Assembly: GCA_017453045.1 (NCBI GenBank)
Contig: JAFTKX010000038.1
Span: forward strand, 1-61,559
DNA: 61,559 nt
Source of the DNA: Clostridia bacterium
Lineage (GTDB): Bacteria; Bacillota; Clostridia; Christensenellales; Borkfalkiaceae
Reading direction: 5' to 3'
Position numbers and translations under genes: made by a program. This document shows, one piece after another, positions 57,216-61,559 of the stretch. Every line of letters starts with the position of its first letter. Position 1 is the stretch's first letter. Under the pieces are notes generated by a model that was not told the DNA's origin, searched no databases, and saw nothing but the letters and a program-made list of their open reading frames with translations.

Positions 57216-58004
57216 TTACTCGCCGTCTTTTAAACTGTTGCCAAGGAACGTTCCCCAACCGCTTGTCTTAGGTCTTGGTTGGCGTGGAGCAGAATCTCTA
57301 TTTTGGCGACGGTCGTCCCTTCTTCCGCCTTTGTTGTATCCGCCCTTTCCGTTTCTACGGTCGTCGAACTTTCTTTCTTTATCAAAAGGCTTTAAGTTGT
57401 TTGGAATAATTACTACGTAGCGGTTTGGCTCTTTGCCTTCAGACGCTGTTTTAACTTCCGTACTGTCCGATAAAGCCGAGTGAAGAATTCTTCTTTCGTA
57501 TGGGTTCATAGGTTCTAAAGTAACCTTTCTGCCCGTTCTAACAGCCTTTGCAGCGAGTTTTTGAGCGAGAGATTTTAAAGTTTCTTCTCTCTTTTCTCTA
57601 TAACCTTCACAATCTACTACGACGCATCTATAATCGTCTCTACCGATATTTGCAACAGCGCCAGCCAAGTTTTGAATAGCGTCTAAAACTTCGCCCCTGT
57701 AACCGATTATAGCCGAAGAATTGTCAGTAATAACGTCGATTATAACCTTTTCTTCTTCTTGCGATAAATTACATTTAGCATTTACGTCCATAAGGTCGAA
57801 AAGACCGTTTAAAAAAGAAATTGCTCTTTCGCCGTCAGTCTTTTTTACTTCAACTTTAACCTTTGCGGGCTTTGCGCCTATTCCTAAAAACCCTTTGACA
57901 GGTTCTTCTAAAACTTCTACTTCGGCTTTTTCTCTTTCAATGCCGAGTGATTTAAGACCGTTTGCTATTGCTTCTTCTACGGTCTTGCCTAAAAATTCAG
58001 CCAT
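57216..58004 (-). CDS. jag: RNA-binding protein Jag (KhpB/EloR)
   Basis: 262 residues from the ATG at 58002-58004 (AAAGGAG upstream). Jag_N domain (MAEFLGKTVEEAIANGLKSLG...VKGFLGIGAKPAKV), KH domain (about 80-150, with IIGYRGEVLDAIQNLAG as GxxG loop) and R3H domain (about 155-215, with PMNPYERRILHSALSD). KhpB/EloR regulates cell elongation in streptococci. Unusual is an Arg/Gly/Asn-rich tail (GKGGYNKGGRRDDRRQNRD) of about 45 residues after R3H. It follows yidC by 16 nt. Confidence 0.93.
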   Translation of the reverse strand: MAEFLGKTVEEAIANGLKSLGIEREKAEVEVLEEPVKGFLGIGAKPAKVKVEVKKTDGERAISFLNGLFDLMDVNAKCNLSQEEEKVIIDVITDNSSAIIGYRGEVLDAIQNLAGAVANIGRDDYRCVVVDCEGYREKREETLKSLAQKLAAKAVRTGRKVTLEPMNPYERRILHSALSDSTEVKTASEGKEPNRYVVIIPNNLKPFDKERKFDDRRNGKGGYNKGGRRDDRRQNRDSAPRQPRPKTSGWGTFLGNSLKDGE

Positions 58005-58020
58005 TTTTTTCTCCTTTATA

Positions 58021-59682
58021 TTAGTCCCTTCTCTTGCCGTACTTAATTTTTTCGTTCTTTTCTTCTTTTTCTTTAACAATTTTATTTTTGAAAGACTTTT
58101 CTACGAAGAAATTGATAAGCATAGTAAATCCGGTTGAAAGTAGAGAACTCGTTATCATGTAAATTGAAAATGCAGCGGAATAAATGAACGCGAATATACC
58201 AAACATAATAGGCATAATCCAAGTCATCATCTTTTGAGTAGACGCAGCGGTTGAATTTTCGCCGTCTACTGAAGAAAGTTGCATTTGAGTTTTTTGTTGC
58301 TTATTCATAATAAGCGTAGAGCCGACCATAGTTAAAATTGAAAGAGCAACTAATATAAACCAACCGTTACCTTTTCCAAAACCCGTTTGTTTGTAAGCGG
58401 AAAGGTTGTAGGTAAGTTCTTCGTAAACGCTTTCGTCTTTTAAACTACCCATATTTTCAGCGCCGATTGAAGTTTCTAAATCTTTGATAGTAGGAAGCGC
58501 TCTGTTAAAAGGACTGTCTACGACCCAAAGGTTTTTAATCCACGGGAAAATAACCGAAGTGGATTTATTTTCTTCGTACGCTTTTGCAGACGCAGTTCTC
58601 GCTTTACTCTTAATTTCAGACAATAAATAATCTTCGCCGATAAGAGTAATAGCCTTTTCGCAAACGAAACTTTCGCTCTTTTGCTGTAAAGTTTCCTTCA
58701 TGTCAACGTGGTTTGCGATTTGGGAATATTTAATAACTACGTTTCCGTCTACGGTTTCGATATATTCGCTATTATGCTTGCTATCAAGAGCCGCTTTATC
58801 GCTAATAGAATATAACGTTTGTCCGTTTATTTGAGAAACTTTAATTATTCCGCTATTTTTTAAACTGTCTATCTGGGTTTGATTTAAACCTAACTGATTT
58901 ATTATAAAAGTATGGAAATCAACTTCAACTCTATTGAGTAATTCGGCGTTTTCATAGTTAAATTCGCCGTTTTTCAAATATCCTGCTAAAGTAGGATAAG
59001 CCGTCAATAAAGAGTTGCCTGATTTTTTAAATTCTTCAAAATTAAGAGTATATTTGCTCGTTTCTGTATTTACTTCGCCTACTTTATATCCGTTAAAGTA
59101 AATTTCAAAACCTTTTTCGCTAAGCGCCTTATTCAAATTTAAAAGATAAGTTTGAGAATCTTCGCTTTTTATTAAAGCGCCCGTATTATTTCCATTTTCA
59201 TCCTTTTCAACGAAAGAATCTAAACATAAATCGTACGCCTTTCCCATATCTACGAAAACTTCTCTGTCTGCAATGCGGGAATATTTATTAAACGCGCCTA
59301 TAACTACTATAAAGAAAACGAGAGTTATAATAGTCGGAAGACAAGCCGAAAAGGCGTTATATCCGTTCTTTTTATATAAAGACATCATTTTTTGTTGATA
59401 TAACTGCTCGTTATTTTTATATTGTTTTTTTAATTTTTCAAGGTCGTCTTTCATCATTTCCATTTTAAGATTGTTTTTCTTCATAGACGCTCTTGAATAA
59501 ATATCAAGGGGAAGCGTAATCAATTTTAAAATGACGGTAAAAAGAATTATACCTATACCTACGTCGCCTACAAAACCTATAAGCCCTGCAATAATCTTAC
59601 TTAACCAGTCAGCGTTTGCGCTACCGCCCAAGTTACCGAAGGAAGGTAAAAATATCGACGACAATAAATTTAATAAACTCAT
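58021..59682 (-). CDS. yidC: membrane protein insertase YidC, with a very large extracellular insertion
   Basis: Inserts membrane proteins with or without Sec. TM1 (IGIILFTVILKLITLPLDIYSR) ends in the catalytic Arg, and the helical hairpin with MKKNNLKMEMMKDDLEKLKKQYKN follows. The C-terminal membrane helices are MTWIMPIMFGIFAFIYSAAFSIYMITSSLLS. 553 residues, twice the size of SpoIIIJ-type proteins. The extra length is about 290 residues between TM2 (near 130) and TM3 (near 435), predicted outside the cell. It does not have the E. coli P1 position, which is before TM2 of that protein. Confidence 0.9.
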   Translation of the reverse strand: MSLLNLLSSIFLPSFGNLGGSANADWLSKIIAGLIGFVGDVGIGIILFTVILKLITLPLDIYSRASMKKNNLKMEMMKDDLEKLKKQYKNNEQLYQQKMMSLYKKNGYNAFSACLPTIITLVFFIVVIGAFNKYSRIADREVFVDMGKAYDLCLDSFVEKDENGNNTGALIKSEDSQTYLLNLNKALSEKGFEIYFNGYKVGEVNTETSKYTLNFEEFKKSGNSLLTAYPTLAGYLKNGEFNYENAELLNRVEVDFHTFIINQLGLNQTQIDSLKNSGIIKVSQINGQTLYSISDKAALDSKHNSEYIETVDGNVVIKYSQIANHVDMKETLQQKSESFVCEKAITLIGEDYLLSEIKSKARTASAKAYEENKSTSVIFPWIKNLWVVDSPFNRALPTIKDLETSIGAENMGSLKDESVYEELTYNLSAYKQTGFGKGNGWFILVALSILTMVGSTLIMNKQQKTQMQLSSVDGENSTAASTQKMMTWIMPIMFGIFAFIYSAAFSIYMITSSLLSTGFTMLINFFVEKSFKNKIVKEKEEKNEKIKYGKRRD

Positions 59683-59829
59683 TATTCTCCTTTTATCGAA
59701 TAATATTTTAAAAAAATATTAAATGAAAAGTATTTAATTAAATAAATTGATTTCAAAAATGAATAAAAATTCAGATAAAAAATCGTATAAAAAAAGTTTT
59801 TTAATAGGCTTTTTAAAGCGTATTAAATT

Positions 59830-60075
59830 CTATACGAGCCACTTACGTTTATTAAGATCCGGAACGGGATCAAATCCACCTTTGTTTATAGAATTACAAC
59901 GAAGAATTCTCCAAATAATAAGCCCTATACTTACGAAAAAATTATGTTTTTCAAACGCTTCCATAGCGTATTCGCTACAAGTAGGCGTAAAAATACATCC
60001 GGATTTTAAACCGGCAGATATATATTTCTTATAAAATTTAAGTATTTTTATAAAAAGCCTATTTAATATTTTCAT
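59830..60075 (-). CDS. yidD: membrane protein insertion efficiency factor YidD
   Basis: 81 residues with the YidD core YKKYISAGLKSGCIFTPTCSEYAMEAF and the tail NKGGFDPVP. Assists YidC. It overlaps the rnpA stop (ATGA) and is 147 nt before yidC; that gap holds only AT-rich sequence. Confidence 0.95.
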   Translation of the reverse strand: MKILNRLFIKILKFYKKYISAGLKSGCIFTPTCSEYAMEAFEKHNFFVSIGLIIWRILRCNSINKGGFDPVPDLNKRKWLV

Positions 60076-60389
60076 TTAAGATTTTCCTTTTTTAAAATAA
60101 AAGACATATCTTTAACGTATTCTTCAAAAGAATAAAAATCTTGTACTTTGGGTAGAAAAACGACGTGGATATTTTTATTGAAATTTCTAAAGACTTCTCT
60201 CGCTGAAGCGCGGAGAAGTCTTTTAATTCTATTTCTTTTTACTGCTTTTCCGTGTTTTTTACTAACAGAATATCCTATCTTAAAAGATTCCGATTTAAAA
60301 TAAAGCATCATAAGCGACTTTGAGTAAACCTTTTTTCCTTTTTTAAAAAGTTTATCAAAATCACTTTGTTTTTTAAGTCTATAAATCAA
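60072..60389 (-). CDS. rnpA: ribonuclease P protein component
   Basis: 105 residues. YSVSKKHGKAVKRNRIKRLLRASAREVF is the RNase P protein RNR motif. The start appears to be TTG at 60387-60389, 6 nt after the rpmH stop, with a weak ribosome binding site, so translation is probably coupled to rpmH. Confidence 0.95.
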   Translation of the reverse strand: MIYRLKKQSDFDKLFKKGKKVYSKSLMMLYFKSESFKIGYSVSKKHGKAVKRNRIKRLLRASAREVFRNFNKNIHVVFLPKVQDFYSFEEYVKDMSFILKKENLK

Positions 60390-60395
60390 TTTATC

Positions 60396-60530
60396 TTAGT
60401 AAGTAAGTCTTTTACGACCTTTGTTTCTTCTTCTTTTTAAAACTTTTCTTCCAGCGGTAGTAGACATTCTTTTTCTAAATCCGTGAACCTTATTTCTAGT
60501 TTTCTTTTTTGGTTGATAAGTTCTTTTCAT
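60396..60530 (-). CDS. rpmH: 50S ribosomal protein L34
   Basis: 44 residues, almost invariant family: [20 protein letters not shown] at the start, then [11 protein letters not shown], ending in KRLTY. It is very basic. It is first in rpmH-rnpA-yidD-yidC-jag with its own perfect promoter (60587-60615). Confidence 0.98.
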   Translation of the reverse strand: MKRTYQPKKKTRNKVHGFRKRMSTTAGRKVLKRRRNKGRKRLTY

Positions 60531-60586
60531 AATAGTACTTCCTTTATATTTTTTTTATTTTTATATTTAATATAACTTGCTTTGCA

Positions 60587-60615
60587 ATTATACTTGGTTT
60601 AAGTTCATTTGTCAA
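60587..60615 (-). promoter_or_regulatory. promoter of rpmH operon
   Basis: Perfect TTGACA, 17 nt, TATAAT on the minus strand, in the gap after dnaN. No DnaA box was seen in this gap. Confidence 0.85.
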
Positions 60616-60642
60616 CTTTAATTATTGACTATTTATATTTTT

Positions 60643-61559
60643 TTAAGAATTTATACGGATAGGAAGAATTAAATAGAGATATTCTTCGCCGGAATAAGGC
60701 TTTATAACGCAAGGAGAAATTGAACTGTTTAAATAAATATTTACAAATTCGTCTCCCGATGCCTTTAACGCGTCGCAAAGGTATTTAGAGTTAAAAGCGA
60801 TAGATAAATCTTTACCTTCTAAATTTATAATAACGTTTTCGTTTACGTTACCGCTCTCGCTATTTGCCGAAACGTTTATATAATTTTCTTTAATGTCGAG
60901 TTTAACTAAATTTTTAGATTCTTTAGCGACGACGGTAGCCCTTTCTAAACTGCTTAAAAATCCGTTTTTACCAACTTTTACGGTAGTAATAAATTCGTTA
61001 GGAATAATTTGTTTGTAATTTACAAAATTACCTTCTAAAAGCCTTGTAATAAACACGGTTTGGTCAACTTCAATCATAAATTTGTTACCTTCGTTTATAA
61101 AGGTAATTTCTTGCTCGTCGTTTTCAAGTAATCTGCAAATTTCGTTTAAAGAACGAGCGGGAACAACTACTTTAAAAGGATTATTACAATTTTTAATTTT
61201 CTTTTTAGCGACTGCTAATCTAAAACCGTCGATAGCGACGCAAGTAATTTCGTCTTCTTCAACTTCAAATAAACAACCTTTAAGTATAGGTCTACTTTCG
61301 TCCGTAGAACAAGAGAAAGCCGTTTTATTTATAAGGTCTTTAAAGTCTTTTTGTAAAAGAGAGAAAGCGTTTTCTCTGTTAGTTTTTTCTATGCTCGGAA
61401 ATTGATCGGCTGAAAGTACGGATAAAAATACTTCCGACGAGCCGTATACTATTTTAAGTTTAGAATCGTCTTCCAAAACGAGTTCAACTTGATCTTCGTT
61501 TTCAAGTTTTTTAACGAATTCAGAAAATATTTTACCGGGAACAACGGTTTTACCTTCCA
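60643..61559 (-). CDS. dnaN: DNA polymerase III beta sliding clamp (N-terminus outside the window)
   Basis: The frame is open to the right edge, where it begins GKTVVPGKIFSEFVKKLENEDQV, a typical stretch about 50 residues into DnaN. It ends YLILPIRINS, matching the usual C-terminal PMRL-type ending. The DnaN signatures FLSVLSADQFPSI and SRPILKGCLFEV are seen. About 304 of roughly 365 residues are present. It is transcribed in the same direction as rpmH, unlike the usual divergent arrangement. Confidence 0.95.
   Translation of the reverse strand, partial: EGKTVVPGKIFSEFVKKLENEDQVELVLEDDSKLKIVYGSSEVFLSVLSADQFPSIEKTNRENAFSLLQKDFKDLINKTAFSCSTDESRPILKGCLFEVEEDEITCVAIDGFRLAVAKKKIKNCNNPFKVVVPARSLNEICRLLENDEQEITFINEGNKFMIEVDQTVFITRLLEGNFVNYKQIIPNEFITTVKVGKNGFLSSLERATVVAKESKNLVKLDIKENYINVSANSESGNVNENVIINLEGKDLSIAFNSKYLCDALKASGDEFVNIYLNSSISPCVIKPYSGEEYLYLILPIRINS

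Noticed and set aside
60531-60642. Replication origin between dnaN and rpmH
   Set aside because: No DnaA-box-like TTATCCACA sequence and no repeated motif; the gap is a promoter and AT-rich DNA only.
1-61559. tRNA, rRNA, transposase, integrase or phage genes
   Set aside because: None was recognised in the reading frames or in the larger intergenic gaps; small RNAs without strong motifs cannot be excluded by eye.

Overview
The window looks like a chromosomal segment from an anaerobic, low-GC, Clostridia-like bacterium. The reasons are a SpoIIE sporulation phosphatase, glycyl-radical chemistry, a flavodiiron/rubredoxin oxygen defence system, AddAB instead of RecBCD, consensus sigma-A promoters (TTGACA-N17-TATAAT) and strong GGAGG ribosome binding sites. 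The genus cannot be fixed from the sequence; uncultured gut Clostridia of the Christensenellales kind are a guess. The right end (dnaN, rpmH-rnpA-yidD-yidC-jag) and two parS-like sites suggest that the replication origin is close.

Layout. 0.2-7.5 kb: the classic rpsB-tsf-pyrH-frr-uppS-cdsA-dxr-rseP cluster on the minus strand (translation, UMP kinase, undecaprenyl and phospholipid synthesis, isoprenoid synthesis, site-2 protease). The tsf reading frame contains an in-frame TGA. 7.6-15.5 kb: a small membrane protein and an M6-like metalloprotease, galactokinase, SpoIIE, and a Na/phosphate cotransporter fused to a PhoU-like domain. 15.7-19.5 kb: a heterodimeric ABC exporter preceded by a 24-residue leader ORF and two tandem intrinsic terminators, which looks like a translation-coupled attenuator of the BmrB-BmrCD kind. 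19.6-23.1 kb: a beta-helix lipoprotein with an internal duplication, followed by gene debris (an SGNH hydrolase fragment).

23.2-24.4 kb: rpsF-ssb-rpsR. 24.4-35.5 kb: one 11.1-kb gene for a roughly 3711-residue membrane-anchored repeat protein of unknown function. 35.9-38.1 kb: a diacylglycerol-kinase-like enzyme, a small membrane protein, and a divergent XRE regulator/membrane protein pair with twin palindromic operators. 38.1-45.1 kb: a PduO-GlcG fusion, a glycyl radical enzyme (GCVEP class) with its activase, rubredoxin, and a four-domain flavodiiron protein.

45.3-57.1 kb: a lipoprotein, addB-addA, birA-recX-yigZ and two orphan proteins, with parS-like sequences at 37.4 and 56.1 kb. 57.2-61.6 kb: jag, yidC with a very large extracellular insertion, yidD, rnpA, rpmH, and dnaN running off the right edge. 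No tRNA, rRNA, CRISPR array, insertion sequence or phage module was recognised. Short dispersed repeats occur at the 3' ends of several genes.
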